A stretch of 64,000 bases of DNA from Comamonadaceae bacterium (GCA_013297875.1 JAAFIW010000009.1:98098-162097), one strand, 5' to 3'; counted from the first letter of the stretch, positions 45,362-54,099 are shown. Numbers and translations: made by a program. Notes: generated by a model not told the origin, from the sequence alone.

Positions 45362-46069
45362 TTAAGCGAGGGCTTGCACGATGCCCGGCTGCTTTTTCAG
45401 CCACACGATGCAACGCTGTGCATCCAGCCCCGGAACCGCCAAAGGTTCCACGTGAAACACTTGGGTTTGGGGCGGCAAAGCCGCAATTTCGTCTGCCGGG
45501 TGCTTGCCCTTCATCGCCAGCCAAACGCCCTGCTCTGCCAGCGCGCCCTGTGACCAGTTGGTGAAATCGATCAGCGAGGCAAAGGCCCGCGAGCAAACGA
45601 CCTCGTGTGGCTCGATGATGGCTTCGACCCGTGCGTGCAGGCCGCGCAAGTTGGGCAGTTGCAGGCTGGCCGCCACCTGCTGCACAAAGGCGGCCTTCTT
45701 CGCCACCGTGTCCACGCAGGTCACTTGAACCTGCGGGCAGCAGGCGGCAATCACCACGCCGGGCAGCCCGGCACCAGCACCCACATCGAGCAACTTGACG
45801 GATTTTTGATCGGGCAGGTTTTCAGACAGATGGCGCCGTAGCGGGCCGACCACCGCCAAGCTGTCCAGCAAGTGGTGGGTCAGCATCTCGGCCGGGTCGC
45901 GCACGGCGGTGAGGTTGTAGACCTTGTTCCATTTCTGGATCAGTTCCAGGTAGGCCTGCAAGGCGTCCCGTTGGGTGTTGGACAAGTCCAGACCCAGATC
46001 GCTTGCCGATTGGGTCAGCCTCAGGTGCACCGAATCAGCAGTCACGCGCCACTTCGGCCGCCATGGCAT
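45362..46069 (-). CDS. rsmG: 16S rRNA m7G527 methyltransferase RsmG
   Basis: RsmG methylates N7 of G527 in 16S rRNA. Visible motifs are LELIQKWNKVYNLTAVRDP, HHLLDSLAVVGPLRRHL, the SAM-binding LLDVGAGAGLPGVVIAACCP and VVCSRAFASL. A parS-like site lies in the 3' part. The 235-residue reading from ATG 46069 overlaps the upstream gene by 35 bases; a GTG at 46045 would give 227 residues and a more usual N-terminus. Confidence 0.93.
   Translation of the reverse strand: MPWRPKWRVTADSVHLRLTQSASDLGLDLSNTQRDALQAYLELIQKWNKVYNLTAVRDPAEMLTHHLLDSLAVVGPLRRHLSENLPDQKSVKLLDVGAGAGLPGVVIAACCPQVQVTCVDTVAKKAAFVQQVAASLQLPNLRGLHARVEAIIEPHEVVCSRAFASLIDFTNWSQGALAEQGVWLAMKGKHPADEIAALPPQTQVFHVEPLAVPGLDAQRCIVWLKKQPGIVQALA
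45444..45459. promoter_or_regulatory. parS: parS-like site in rsmG
   Basis: GGTTCCACGTGAAACA matches the bacterial parS consensus TGTTNCACGTGAAACA at all but the first base. It lies 0.7 kb from parA. Confidence 0.8.
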
Positions 46070-46577
46070 TGTGGGCGCGCCGGTCGCTGCTGCTCATGGT
46101 TGCCAGCTTGTCGTGGCCGTCTCGCACGGCGCGGCGCTTGATCTCGCAGCCCTGGTCGGCAAACTCGCGCCTCAACTCAGCGTCACGATCCTTGCTTTTC
46201 CCGGCCGTTCGGGTGTAACCCAGGCACTCTTGCTGGTACCGGTCAACGGCGTTGCGGATGCTTGCCGCGCTGCGGGAGCCCGTGCTGCGGTCGTAGCGCG
46301 TGCGCTCCCTCAAGCGCTCGCATTCGCTGCTGTTGCTCAGCTGCGGCTCAAGTGCCGGCTCGCTGCTTTTGGCTGGGGGCACCGGAACGCCGGGCAAACC
46401 TTTGAGTGCTTCGCCGGACACGCCCTCCGGACAAGGGCGATCACCCAGGCTTACCCGCCCATCGGGCCCCTTGCAACGGTACACCTGAGCCTCAGCGGTG
46501 CTCGGCACAGTATTGAGGCAGGCTGCGACAGCCAGGGCGCTCAAGAGGTGCAGGTGGTTTGGTTTCAACATACCCAT
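46035..46577 (-). CDS. DUF4124-domain periplasmic protein
   Basis: The 180-residue product has a signal peptide (LLSALAVAACLNTVPSTAEA). A short DUF4124 domain follows (QVYRCKGPDGRVSLGDRPCP, residues 31-50), with its Cys pair. The rest is a charged, helical C-terminal part rich in Arg and Glu. The function is unknown. GGAG at the very end of mnmG supplies the ribosome site for the ATG at 46577, one base after the mnmG stop, so it is coupled to mnmG. It sits between mnmG and rsmG, which are usually adjacent. Confidence 0.8.
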   Translation of the reverse strand: MGMLKPNHLHLLSALAVAACLNTVPSTAEAQVYRCKGPDGRVSLGDRPCPEGVSGEALKGLPGVPVPPAKSSEPALEPQLSNSSECERLRERTRYDRSTGSRSAASIRNAVDRYQQECLGYTRTAGKSKDRDAELRREFADQGCEIKRRAVRDGHDKLATMSSSDRRAHNAMAAEVARDC

Positions 46578-46578
46578 G

Positions 46579-48549
46579 TCAATGCTCCAACAAATCGGCT
46601 GGCACAAGCTTACGGCTTGCGGCGGGCTGCCGCAAGCCACCTTTCTTCAAGTGCACCATCAGCAGCGAGATGCTGGCCGGTGTTATGCCTGAGATGCGCG
46701 ACGCGTGGCCCAGGGTTTCGGGCTTGTGCCGGTTGAGCTTTTGCCGCGCCTCAATCGACAGGGCGGCCACTTGCATGTAGTCCATGTCGAGTGGCAACTT
46801 GGTGTTTTCGTGGGCGGCGGCGCGCCCTATCTCTTCTTTTTGCCGGTCAATGTAGCCGGAGTATTTGGCTGCAATGTCCAGTTGCTCCACCACCGCCTCC
46901 AGCAGATCGCCCAGCGTTTCACGTGAAACATCGGGCGACTGGTACTTGCCGCCGTCCAGCGACATCAGCGCCGCGTAACTCACATCGGGCCTGCGTAGCA
47001 AATCAGCCAAGCTGTGCTCATGCTCAATGGCCTTGCCCAGCACCCGCTGCGACTCTTCCTCTGGCAGGTTACGCGGGTTCACCCAGGTGGATTTCAGGCG
47101 CTGGGTTTCACGTGAAACAGCGTCGCGCTTACGGCTGAAGGCATCCCAGCGGGCGTCGTCTACCAAGCCCATCTGCCGCCCTGCTTCGGTCAAGCGCATG
47201 TCGGCGTTGTCTTCTCGCAGTTGCAGCCGGTACTCGGCGCGGCTGGTGAACATGCGGTAGGGTTCCGTCACGCCCTGGGTAATCAGGTCGTCGACCAACA
47301 CGCCCAGATAGGCCTCATCCCGACCGAGCAGCCAGGCTTCTCGCCCGCGGCACTGCAAGGCCGCATTGATACCCGCGAACAAGCCTTGCGCCGCCGCCTC
47401 TTCGTAGCCGGTGGTGCCGTTGATCTGTCCCGCGAAGAACAGGCCGCCAATCTGCCGCGTCTCAAAGCTGCTTTTGAGCGAGCGCGGGTCAAAGTAGTCG
47501 TATTCAATCGCGTAGCCGGGCCGCAAAATGTGCGCGTTTTCCAGCCCAGCCATGCTGCGCACCAGCTCATATTGCACGTCAAATGGCAGGCTGGTGGAAA
47601 TGCCGTTGGGGTAAATCTCGTGCGTCGTCAGGCCTTCGGGCTCCAGAAAAATCTGGTGGCTGTCTTTGTCGGCAAAGCGGTTGACCTTGTCTTCCACGCT
47701 GGGGCAATAGCGCGGGCCCACGCCGTCGATCTTGCCGGTGAACATGGGGCTGCGGTCAAACGCGGCGCGAATGATGTCGTGCGTGCGGGCGTTGGTGTGG
47801 GTGATCCAGCACGGCATTTGCTGCGGGTGCATGGCGGCGTTGCCCATGAAGCTGAACACCGGTACCAGTGTGCCATCGCCCATTCCATCACCCGGCTGCT
47901 CCAGACATTTTGAAAAGTCGATGCTGCGCCCGTCAATGCGCGGCGGCGTGCCGGTTTTCAGCCGGCCTTGCGGCAGCTTGAGTTCTTTTAGCCGGGCTGA
48001 CAGCGACAGCGCCGGTGGGTCGCCTGCCCTACCCGCTGCGTAGTTGTTCAGGCCCACATGAATCTTGCCGTCCAGAAAGGTACCTGCCGTCAGCACCACG
48101 GTGCGGCTGCGAAAGCGGATGCCCACCTGCGTGACAGCGCCCACCACCCGGTCGCCCTCCACCATCAAGTCGTCTACCGCCTGTTGAAACAGGGTGAGAT
48201 TGGGCTGGTTTTCCAACCGCTTGCGAATAGCCGCTTTGTACAAAATGCGGTCCGCCTGCGCGCGGGTGGCGCGCACCGCCGGGCCCTTGGAGCTGTTGAG
48301 AATGCGAAACTGAATGCCGCCTTCGTCGGTGGCTATGGCCATCGCGCCACCTAGCGCATCCACCTCTTTGACTAGGTGGCCTTTGCCAATGCCGCCAATG
48401 GAGGGGTTGCAGCTCATCTGACCCAGGGTTTCAATGTTGTGCGTCAGCAGCAGGGTCTGGCAGCCCATGCGGGCAGCGGCCAACGCGGCTTCGGTGCCGG
48501 CATGGCCACCACCGACCACGATCACGTCAAATTCTTTGGGGTATTGCAT
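46579..48549 (-). CDS. mnmG: tRNA uridine-5-carboxymethylaminomethyl modification enzyme MnmG
   Basis: The 656-residue FAD enzyme is the partner of MnmE in wobble-uridine modification. It starts with [20 protein letters not shown], the FAD-binding motif. Other landmarks are [35 protein letters not shown], and [20 protein letters not shown]. The ATG at 48549 is chosen because AAGGA lies seven bases before it. Two parS-like sites lie in its C-terminal half, each read as VSRET. Confidence 0.97.
   Translation of the reverse strand: MQYPKEFDVIVVGGGHAGTEAALAAARMGCQTLLLTHNIETLGQMSCNPSIGGIGKGHLVKEVDALGGAMAIATDEGGIQFRILNSSKGPAVRATRAQADRILYKAAIRKRLENQPNLTLFQQAVDDLMVEGDRVVGAVTQVGIRFRSRTVVLTAGTFLDGKIHVGLNNYAAGRAGDPPALSLSARLKELKLPQGRLKTGTPPRIDGRSIDFSKCLEQPGDGMGDGTLVPVFSFMGNAAMHPQQMPCWITHTNARTHDIIRAAFDRSPMFTGKIDGVGPRYCPSVEDKVNRFADKDSHQIFLEPEGLTTHEIYPNGISTSLPFDVQYELVRSMAGLENAHILRPGYAIEYDYFDPRSLKSSFETRQIGGLFFAGQINGTTGYEEAAAQGLFAGINAALQCRGREAWLLGRDEAYLGVLVDDLITQGVTEPYRMFTSRAEYRLQLREDNADMRLTEAGRQMGLVDDARWDAFSRKRDAVSRETQRLKSTWVNPRNLPEEESQRVLGKAIEHEHSLADLLRRPDVSYAALMSLDGGKYQSPDVSRETLGDLLEAVVEQLDIAAKYSGYIDRQKEEIGRAAAHENTKLPLDMDYMQVAALSIEARQKLNRHKPETLGHASRISGITPASISLLMVHLKKGGLRQPAASRKLVPADLLEH
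46915..46930. promoter_or_regulatory. parS: parS-like site in mnmG (1)
   Basis: CGTTTCACGTGAAACA matches the parS consensus at 15 of 16 bases, with a perfect GTTTCACGTGAAAC palindrome. It lies 2.2 kb from parA. Confidence 0.85.
47104..47119. promoter_or_regulatory. parS: parS-like site in mnmG (2)
   Basis: GGTTTCACGTGAAACA matches the parS consensus at 15 of 16 bases and lies 174 bases from the site at 46915-46930. Confidence 0.85.
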
Positions 48550-48565
48550 GGGGTTCCTTGTGCTG

Positions 48566-48985
48566 TCAGGCATCGACCAGTTGGGTTTTCAAGCCAGACG
48601 CTTGTGCAGCCACCGCCTGTCTGCGGTCGGCCGTTACGAACAAATCAACGCCCGCGACTTGGGCCGTACCGATGTGCAAGGCGTCCATGGCCCGCAGACG
48701 GTTATGACGCATGGCCCCGATGGACATGCCTTCAATTTGTGCATTGATGGCCATCACTTGAAAATCAACAAAATCCTGGGCGACCTCGCCCATTGCATGG
48801 TCGTATTGGATCGCGTCAATTTGGGCGTCGTGCATCTCACGGCTGAAGCTGGAGGCAATCTCCACCCTGCAGTGCGCGGCCAGAACGACGGCGTCAGCCT
48901 TCATCAACAGCGCACTGACGGCTTCGTGGCCAGCCTCCCGCTTGTAGCGTTTGGCCATCGCCGACGTGTCAAACAAAATTTTCAT
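48566..48985 (-). CDS. PIN-domain toxin (VapC-like)
   Basis: The 139-residue protein is a PIN-domain RNase of the VapC type. Acidic active-site candidates are D6 in [15 protein letters not shown]42 in [10 protein letters not shown]101 in [10 protein letters not shown] and D120 in LFVTADRR. The start codon ATG is at 48985, and the MITE-like element begins at the very next base. The normal ribosome site and coupling to the antitoxin are therefore replaced by the MITE end (TTTCTAGG directly before ATG). The antitoxin is on the other side of the element. Expression is probably altered. Confidence 0.82.
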   Translation of the reverse strand: MKILFDTSAMAKRYKREAGHEAVSALLMKADAVVLAAHCRVEIASSFSREMHDAQIDAIQYDHAMGEVAQDFVDFQVMAINAQIEGMSIGAMRHNRLRAMDALHIGTAQVAGVDLFVTADRRQAVAAQASGLKTQLVDA

Positions 48986-49218
48986 CCTAGAAACAGCCGT
49001 TGGACGCGCCCGAGTGGGTCGCCATGGGGTGGGCTGGCAAGGCGCGACAACGACGCAGGCTCTTGCCTGCTAGGCGGAGCAACGCGGCCAGCGCGCGCCA
49101 GGGTGGCTCAATCGGGTGCGTAGCGTTCTCACCTGGTTGATGAGTTCGCGCAACGCTACAAGTGTTTGATTTCATTGGTGAAAATTAGCGGGAGGAGCGG
49201 TCAACTGCTGTTTCTAGG
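48986..49218. mobile_element. MITE-like element, copy 2 (233 bp), inside a toxin-antitoxin operon
   Basis: The terminal repeats are CCTAGAAACAGCCGTTG and CAACTGCTGTTTCTAGG (one mismatch in 17). It is close to the copy at 5862-6124 over its whole length, apart from a net 30-base deletion. Flanks are TTCAT (48981-48985) and TTCAG (49219-49223), sharing TTCA. It separates the antitoxin stop (49220-49222) from the toxin start (48983-48985), with one base on the antitoxin side and none on the toxin side. Confidence 0.82.
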
Positions 49219-49219
49219 T

Positions 49220-49468
49220 TCAGTACCGCGCGCTCTCGCGCTCCTCAATGATGAGTTGCGCCATGGTTTTGCCATCGGCTCTCTGGTAGTTCAGTGGCAC
49301 GATGGTGCGCTTCCAGCTGGGAATCTTGACGGGCGCATCCGGCTTGATCGGCACCAGGTCAGCCACTGGCTTGCCGTGGCGCAAGATGCGCACGGTCTCG
49401 CCCTGCTCGACCAGGTCCAGCATGGCGGAAGCAGAAGCACGAAATTCACTCAGGGCTAATGTTTGCAT
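49220..49468 (-). CDS. Phd/YefM-type antitoxin
   Basis: The 82-residue protein has the Phd/YefM-type antitoxin N-terminus: ALSEFRASASAMLDLVEQGE, then VRILRHGKPVADLVPIKP. Its C-terminal tail, KTMAQLIIEERESARY, should wrap the toxin. It is the upstream partner of the PIN toxin, now 234 bases away because of the MITE insertion. TTTTGTACA repeats upstream form a likely operator. The start is ATG 49468; 49495 is also in frame. Confidence 0.82.
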   Translation of the reverse strand: MQTLALSEFRASASAMLDLVEQGETVRILRHGKPVADLVPIKPDAPVKIPSWKRTIVPLNYQRADGKTMAQLIIEERESARY

Positions 49469-49498
49469 TTTGTACAAAGTAAGGATTTTGTACATTTT
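49468..49498. promoter_or_regulatory. Paired TTGTACA sites before the antitoxin gene
   Basis: TTTTGTACAAA (49468-49478) and TTTTGTACATTTT (49486-49498) are 18 bases apart and each contains the palindromic core TGTACA. This fits the autoregulatory operator expected for a Phd-type antitoxin. Confidence 0.5.
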
Positions 49499-49532
49499 AA
49501 CTCGCCGCCATAAATATGCTGAAATCCCGCTC

Positions 49533-50111
49533 ATGAAACTCCTCGTCTTCGCGGGCAGCACCCGAGCGCAATCCTTCAACCGCCAACTGGCCCGCGCCGC
49601 CGCAGCCCTGGCCACCACCAGCGGCGCGCAGGTCAGCCATATCGAGCTGGCCGACTTTGACATCCCGCTGTACAACGCCGACCAGGAAAAACAGGCCACC
49701 CCGCCCGACGTGATCCGCTTGAAGCAGCTGATGTATGAAAACCCGGCCTGGCTGATCTGCTCACCCGAGTACAACGGCAGCTACACCGCGCTGTTGAAAA
49801 ACACCATCGACTGGTGCTCCAGCCCGGTCAAATCCAACCCCGAGTGGACCGACGGCTTCAAGCCCTTTCGCGGCAAGGTGGTGGGCATGCTCAGCGCTTC
49901 GCCAGGTGCCATGGGCGGGCTGCGCTCGCAAGGCCATCTGGCACCGCTGTTGTTGAATTTGCATTGCTGGGTGGCACCGCAGGCCTTTGCGCTGGGCCGT
50001 GCGGGCGAGGCGTTTGCGGCAGACGGCACGCTGCTTGCCGAGGCGCACCGTCAAAGCGTTCAGGCCGTGATTGACCAGGTGCTGTGGGCCGCCGCCCGGT
50101 TCACGGGCTGA
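49533..50111 (+). CDS. NADPH-dependent FMN reductase family protein
   Basis: The 192-residue flavodoxin-fold protein starts LLVFAGSTRAQSFNRQLARA with the FMN phosphate-binding loop GSTRAQSFN. ICSPEYNGSYTALLKNTIDW and GKVVGMLSASPGAMGGLRS follow. This is the ChrR/azoreductase-like NAD(P)H:FMN or quinone reductase family. It is divergent from the antitoxin gene with about 65 bases between them. No electron-transfer partner is adjacent. Confidence 0.9.
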   Translation: MKLLVFAGSTRAQSFNRQLARAAAALATTSGAQVSHIELADFDIPLYNADQEKQATPPDVIRLKQLMYENPAWLICSPEYNGSYTALLKNTIDWCSSPVKSNPEWTDGFKPFRGKVVGMLSASPGAMGGLRSQGHLAPLLLNLHCWVAPQAFALGRAGEAFAADGTLLAEAHRQSVQAVIDQVLWAAARFTG

Positions 50112-50134
50112 AGACGCGTAGTTTTTAAAACAAA

Positions 50135-50175
50135 ATAGCCGCTGGTGCGCTTTCAGAGCGCGCCAGCAGCTATTC
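50135..50175. terminator. Hairpin between convergent genes
   Basis: AATAGCCGCTGGTGCGCT (50135-50152) pairs, with one mismatch region, with AGCGCGCCAGCAGCTATT (50158-50175). It lies between the convergent FMN reductase and EF-hand genes. T- and A-rich flanks fit a two-way terminator; its form resembles the hairpin at 27996-28045. Confidence 0.7.
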
Positions 50176-50193
50176 AATTAAGAGCAACGGGGC

Positions 50194-50538
50194 TTAGCGC
50201 GCGCTCAGGCCGTCTTCAAACTCTTTGCGCGACAGCTTGCCGTCGTTGTTGGTGTCCAGCTGCTCGAAGCGCTGTGCCACGGCTGGCAGTTGGTTGGCCT
50301 CTTCGCGGCTGAGGCTGCCGTCCCCGTCGGTGTCTGCCCGTTTGAACGCCTCGGCCATTTGGGCGCTTGAAGTCGGCCCCACCGTCATGCTGGGGCTGCC
50401 GCTGCCGATACTGGGGGCCTGCGCCTGAGCGCCCAGTGCCGCGCCCAGTGCGAGTCCGGCAAACAAGCTCACGCTACGGGCTTCAAAGTTGATCACGCGC
50501 AGTGCCTGACGCAGTTTGGAACGGGATGTTGAATTCAT
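50194..50538 (-). CDS. Secreted EF-hand protein
   Basis: The 114-residue product has a signal peptide (SVSLFAGLALGAALGAQAQA). Two canonical EF-hand loops follow: DTDGDGSLSREE (residues 69-80) and DTNNDGKLSRKE (93-104). It should be a small periplasmic or exported calcium-binding protein. The ATG at 50538 is preceded by AAAGGG at a workable distance. Its neighbours give no partner. Confidence 0.82.
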   Translation of the reverse strand: MNSTSRSKLRQALRVINFEARSVSLFAGLALGAALGAQAQAPSIGSGSPSMTVGPTSSAQMAEAFKRADTDGDGSLSREEANQLPAVAQRFEQLDTNNDGKLSRKEFEDGLSAR

Positions 50539-50702
50539 TGGGATGACCCTTTGAGAGTTGAACGAAGGCCTATTGCAGCGCAGCATGGCCCGCACCGCCA
50601 GCGCTTTTGCCTGCTGTTGCCTGAGCCAACATCCAGATGGGCTATGACACGTTTGCTGCCAGCAGGTAACGGGCTGGTATTGAGGTGTCGTGGCATCATG
50701 GC

Positions 50703-50752
50703 GCTATGATTTATATAGCTGTTTGAGCAATATCTGAAGGGGCGGCAGGGCC
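50703..50752 (+). repeat. Dispersed repeat, copy 11
   Basis: GCTATGATTTATATAGC, then TGTTTGAGCAATATCTGA and GGGGCGGCAGGG, form a diverged copy upstream of the EF-hand gene and downstream of azlD. Confidence 0.6.
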
Positions 50753-50761
50753 TTTTGGTTG

Positions 50762-50811
50762 TTGATCCGGCCCGACGAAGCATCTATTGGCGTTCGGAGG
50801 GAGCCCGTCGA
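50762..50811. repeat. Half copy of the 9037-9149 inverted repeat
   Basis: TTGATCCGGCCCGACGAAG and the following GTTCGGAGGGAGCCCGTCGA correspond to the left half of the 113-bp element at 9037; the right arm is missing. Confidence 0.5.
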
Positions 50812-50852
50812 AGTTCACATGAGCCCACCCAATATCCACCCAACCAGTTCGG

Positions 50853-51188
50853 CTACCAGCCCAGGCCCAGCTTCAGCGGCAAATACACCACCATGCCCAC
50901 CACGATGGTGCCCAGCGTACCTTTGCGCCAGACATACCAGGCCACACCGGCGGCCGCAGCAAACAGCCGGGCGTCTTGCCAGGTGTTGACCAGCTGGCCT
51001 TGCGTGGTCACCACTTCGGGAATCACCACTGCGGCCAGCGCCGCAATCGGGGCGAATGGCAGGCCACGTGTCACCCAGGCGGGTACCGACCAGGGTTTGC
51101 TGGAGATGAAGAAAAAGCAACGGGTCAGCACCGTCATCACCGCCAGCCCGGCAATGATGAGCAGGGTGTAGCCGTCGGTCTGGTTCAT
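50853..51188 (-). CDS. azlD: AzlD-family branched-chain amino acid exporter subunit
   Basis: The 111-residue membrane protein has four hydrophobic segments in the AzlD pattern: LLIIAGLAVMTVLTRCFFF, PWSVPAWVTRGLPFAPIAAL, ARLFAAAAGVAWYVWRKGTL and VVGMVVYLPLKLGLGW. With AzlC it forms an exporter of branched-chain amino acids or analogues. Its ATG overlaps the azlC stop (ATGA). Confidence 0.9.
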   Translation of the reverse strand: MNQTDGYTLLIIAGLAVMTVLTRCFFFISSKPWSVPAWVTRGLPFAPIAALAAVVIPEVVTTQGQLVNTWQDARLFAAAAGVAWYVWRKGTLGTIVVGMVVYLPLKLGLGW

Positions 51189-51916
51189 GCGGGGCTTTGG
51201 GTGGTGGTCGTGCGCCCTTGCAGCCACAGGCACAGCAACACCGCCGTCGCAATGGCCACCACGATGTTCAGCTTCAGCGGCATCGCGTAAGCCGCCACAG
51301 CCGCCGCACCCGACACGGCGACGGCAATCGCTTGCAGCCGGGTGCTGACCAGCGAACACATCACGCCCACCAGGCACAGCACACCTGCGAAACCCAGGCC
51401 CCAGTGGGTGGGAATGAAGTTGGCCAGTGCAATGCCCACGCCACTGGCCACCACCCAATTGAACCAGGTGCCAAAGCAGTGGCCCGCCAGAAATGCGTCT
51501 TGCGCGCCATGCTGCTCCGGGGTTTGGCCGGGGCTGGGAAAGCGCTGGGTGAACTGCACGTAACTGATGTCGGTGGTTAAAAACCCGCTGACCAAGCGCT
51601 GTGCAAGCGGCAGGTGCATCAGGTAGTTGCGCAAATGCAGGCTGAACACCACAAAGCGCAGGTTCAAGCAAAACGCGGCACCCAAAATCACCCACAGCGG
51701 CGCACCGGCCACGATGAGCGGAATGGCCGCCAGCTGCGCGCCGCCAGCGTAAACCAGCAAGGTCATGACCACCGACTCAAACACGCTCAAGCCCGACTTG
51801 ACCATGGCCACACCGGTCATCAAGCCCCAGGCGGCAAAACCCGGGGCTTGTGGCAGCATGGTGCGCAGGCCTGCTTTGAACTCGGGGTGGGTGTAGTGTC
51901 TGCGCAGAAAAAACAC
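51185..51916 (-). CDS. azlC: AzlC-family branched-chain amino acid exporter
   Basis: The 243-residue inner-membrane protein is the large AzlC subunit: GFAAWGLMTGVAMVKSGLSV, then VVMTLLVYAGGAQLAAIPLI, LNLRFVVFSLHLRNYL and FLAGHCFGTWFNWVVASGVG. It starts four bases downstream of the fmt stop on the same strand, so it may be read from fmt, and it overlaps azlD. Confidence 0.9.
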   Translation of the reverse strand: MFFLRRHYTHPEFKAGLRTMLPQAPGFAAWGLMTGVAMVKSGLSVFESVVMTLLVYAGGAQLAAIPLIVAGAPLWVILGAAFCLNLRFVVFSLHLRNYLMHLPLAQRLVSGFLTTDISYVQFTQRFPSPGQTPEQHGAQDAFLAGHCFGTWFNWVVASGVGIALANFIPTHWGLGFAGVLCLVGVMCSLVSTRLQAIAVAVSGAAAVAAYAMPLKLNIVVAIATAVLLCLWLQGRTTTTQSPA

Positions 51917-51919
51917 GGC

Positions 51920-52894
51920 TCAGCTTCCAAAGACCATGCCGGGCTGCAGATCAAAGCCCCGCACAAAGTCAGCCGCCGACAAGCGCTTGCCACCGGCGCG
52001 CTGCAGCTCGGTAACGTACAGGGTGTGACGCAGGGCGCCGCTACCGCACGCAACTGCTATTCCACGGTCATTTATTGACAAAACAGCGCCCCCGCCCAGA
52101 GACTCATTGCTCAAGCAGCTATCAATTTCGCAGCGCCAGATTTTGATGGTTTCGCCATGGAGCGTGGTGAATGCACCCGGAAATGGGTTGAACGCGCGCA
52201 CCTGGCGTGCCAAGGTGGCCGCATCCAGCGACCAGTCCAGCGCGGCTTCGGCTTTTTCGATCTTGTGGGCGTAGCTGATACCGGTATCGGGCTGCTTGAC
52301 GGGTTGCAGTGCGCCCTGCTGCGCCAGCTGCAAGGCCTGCACCATCAGCCGCCCGCCCATGGCGGCCAGGGCGTCGTGCAGGCTGCCGGTGGTGTCGGTG
52401 TCGGAAATCGGCAGCGTGTCGGTCAACAGCATGTCGCCGGTGTCCAGCCCCGCGTCCATTTGCATGATGGTGATGCCGGTCTGCGCATCGCCCGCTTGCA
52501 CCGCGCGGTGAATCGGCGCGGCACCACGCCAGCGGGGCAGCAGCGAGCCGTGGATATTGAAAGCGCCCAGCCGGGGCGCGTCGAGCACCCACTGCGGCAG
52601 GATCAAGCCGTAAGCGGCGACCACCATCGCATCGGCCTGCGCCGCTGCAATGGCGGTCTGGGCGGCCTGGGCGTCGTCGGCAAACTTGCCATCCAGTCGC
52701 AGGCTGCGCGGTTGGACGACGGGCATGTCGTGGGCCAGCGCAAACTGCTTCACCGCGGAGGGCTGCAGTTTCAGACCGCGCCCGGCGGGGCGGTCAGGCT
52801 GCGTGAGTACCAAGGCGATAGAAAAACCGCTGGCGTGTAGTTGTGCCAGGGCCACGCGAGCAAACTCGGGCGTACCCGCAAAAATGATGCGCAT
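51920..52894 (-). CDS. fmt: Methionyl-tRNA formyltransferase
   Basis: The 324-residue enzyme formylates initiator Met-tRNA. It starts [20 protein letters not shown]. The catalytic region has [20 protein letters not shown] and [18 protein letters not shown]. The C-terminal OB-like domain contains [19 protein letters not shown]. Residues 255-275 ([20 protein letters not shown]) are encoded by a dispersed repeat, in a loop that varies among relatives. It forms an fmt-def unit with the lipoprotein and def genes upstream. Confidence 0.96.
   Translation of the reverse strand: MRIIFAGTPEFARVALAQLHASGFSIALVLTQPDRPAGRGLKLQPSAVKQFALAHDMPVVQPRSLRLDGKFADDAQAAQTAIAAAQADAMVVAAYGLILPQWVLDAPRLGAFNIHGSLLPRWRGAAPIHRAVQAGDAQTGITIMQMDAGLDTGDMLLTDTLPISDTDTTGSLHDALAAMGGRLMVQALQLAQQGALQPVKQPDTGISYAHKIEKAEAALDWSLDAATLARQVRAFNPFPGAFTTLHGETIKIWRCEIDSCLSNESLGGGAVLSINDRGIAVACGSGALRHTLYVTELQRAGGKRLSAADFVRGFDLQPGMVFGS
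52072..52131 (-). repeat. Dispersed repeat translated inside fmt
   Basis: Read on the minus strand: AATTGATAGCTGCTTGAGCA, then ATGAGTCTCTGGGCGGGGGC and GCTGTTTTGTCAATAAAT. It matches the intergenic copies at 2237 and 10009 block by block, including the TTTTGTCA(A)TAAAT tail. Confidence 0.8.
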
Positions 52895-52901
52895 AGCCTC
52901 T

Positions 52902-53405
52902 TTACTCCCGTGGCTCTGGCGTCTCGACGAACTCCATGCCTTGGTGGGCGCGTTGCACCCGGTTGGCGCTGTCCAGGTACACCCAGTAAAACATGTCGAC
53001 ACCGTCGTTCCAGCGGTAGGTCAAGATGTCGCCGGGCCAGCTGCTCACGCGATCCACCATCGCCGGTGGGCCAAATTCGCGCAGCACGTCGTCTCGGCTC
53101 CAGTTACCCGGCTCGATGCGAGAAAACTCAGCCAAGGTCAGCACCTGGCGCGACGCGATCACGCGGCCCGTGCTGTCCAGATCCACCATCACCGCTTGCT
53201 GGCCTTTGGGCTGTAGCGAATATTGCAAACGCTCGCCCGGCTGGCCATTGACCACAATCGGTACGCTGCGCACCGGCGTGCCCAGCTGGGCAATGACGGC
53301 CTGGCGGGGCGTGCCGAGCTCGGCTCGAAACGGCGCAAACGGGTTGCCCGCACACCCGGCCAGCACAGCTGCCAGCAGCAAGACCGGGTAGCGCACCAAC
53401 ATCAC
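52902..53405 (-). CDS. BamE/SmpA-like lipoprotein
   Basis: The 167-residue product has a lipoprotein signal peptide with lipobox LAGC (Cys at residue 18). The rest suggests two SmpA/OmlA (BamE-like) repeats: [20 protein letters not shown] and [18 protein letters not shown], each helix then strands. Pro and Glu end the protein. It lies between def (overlap of four bases) and fmt (7-base gap). Function is unknown; envelope location is expected. Confidence 0.78.
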   Translation of the reverse strand: MMLVRYPVLLLAAVLAGCAGNPFAPFRAELGTPRQAVIAQLGTPVRSVPIVVNGQPGERLQYSLQPKGQQAVMVDLDSTGRVIASRQVLTLAEFSRIEPGNWSRDDVLREFGPPAMVDRVSSWPGDILTYRWNDGVDMFYWVYLDSANRVQRAHQGMEFVETPEPRE

Positions 53406-53911
53406 GAAGCGCTTTCCCGGCGCGCCTTGACCAGCTTGGTCTTGATGCGGTTGCGTTTAAGCGGCGACAGGTATTCCACAAACACCTTGCCCAGCAAATG
53501 ATCCATTTCATGCTGAATGCAAATCGACAACAGGTCTTGCGCCTCAATGCTGCGCTGCTGCCCATGCTCATCCAGCGCCCGCACCGTCACAGCCAAAGAC
53601 CGCTGCACGCCGTCATAGATACCAGGTACCGACAGGCAGCCTTCTTCATTAAGCTTGGTTTCCGGGCTGGCCCAGGTGATTTCGGGGTTGATCAGCACCA
53701 GCGGCTGGTCATGCTCCTGCGACACATCCATCACGATCAGCCGCTCATGCACGTTCACCTGGGTGGCGGCCAAGCCAATGCCGCTGGCCGCATACATGGT
53801 TTCAAACATATCGGCAATCAGCTGCTTGATGCGCGCATCCACCGCCTGAACCGGGCGGGCCACCGTGTGCAGGCGGGGGTCGGGATAACAAAGTATGGAA
53901 AGTTGGGCCAT
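53402..53911 (-). CDS. def: Peptide deformylase
   Basis: The 169-residue metalloenzyme removes the N-formyl group from nascent proteins, the counterpart of Fmt in the same operon. All three motifs are present: [17 protein letters not shown] and QHEMDHL, giving the Cys and two His metal ligands and the catalytic Glu. Confidence 0.97.
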   Translation of the reverse strand: MAQLSILCYPDPRLHTVARPVQAVDARIKQLIADMFETMYAASGIGLAATQVNVHERLIVMDVSQEHDQPLVLINPEITWASPETKLNEEGCLSVPGIYDGVQRSLAVTVRALDEHGQQRSIEAQDLLSICIQHEMDHLLGKVFVEYLSPLKRNRIKTKLVKARRESAS

Positions 53912-53938
53912 ATCGAGCTAATAAGTTGTCTCTATTTT

Positions 53939-53953
53939 CGCTAATAATTAGCG
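53939..53953. promoter_or_regulatory. Palindrome in the def-LysM intergenic region
   Basis: CGCTAATAATTAGCG is a perfect inverted repeat (7-bp arms, 1-base centre) between the divergent def and LysM genes, and a candidate operator. Similar CATTAGCG words occur at 63888-63925. Confidence 0.35.
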
Positions 53954-54099
53954 CTAAGGCGATGCCTATGGGCAATAAACGTTGATCAATCAAGGGCTTG
54001 AGCGCAAAATCGCGCGTAATTTCTTAAGACTTTTGGGTCTGTAACCTGAGGCTTGTAAGGTGACCATTCAGCACCGACCACGCCTCGCAAAGGGACACT

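Noticed and set aside
46045..46069. Claim of a fixed rsmG start
   Set aside because: ATG 46069 and GTG 46045 are both plausible; no ribosome site decides between them.
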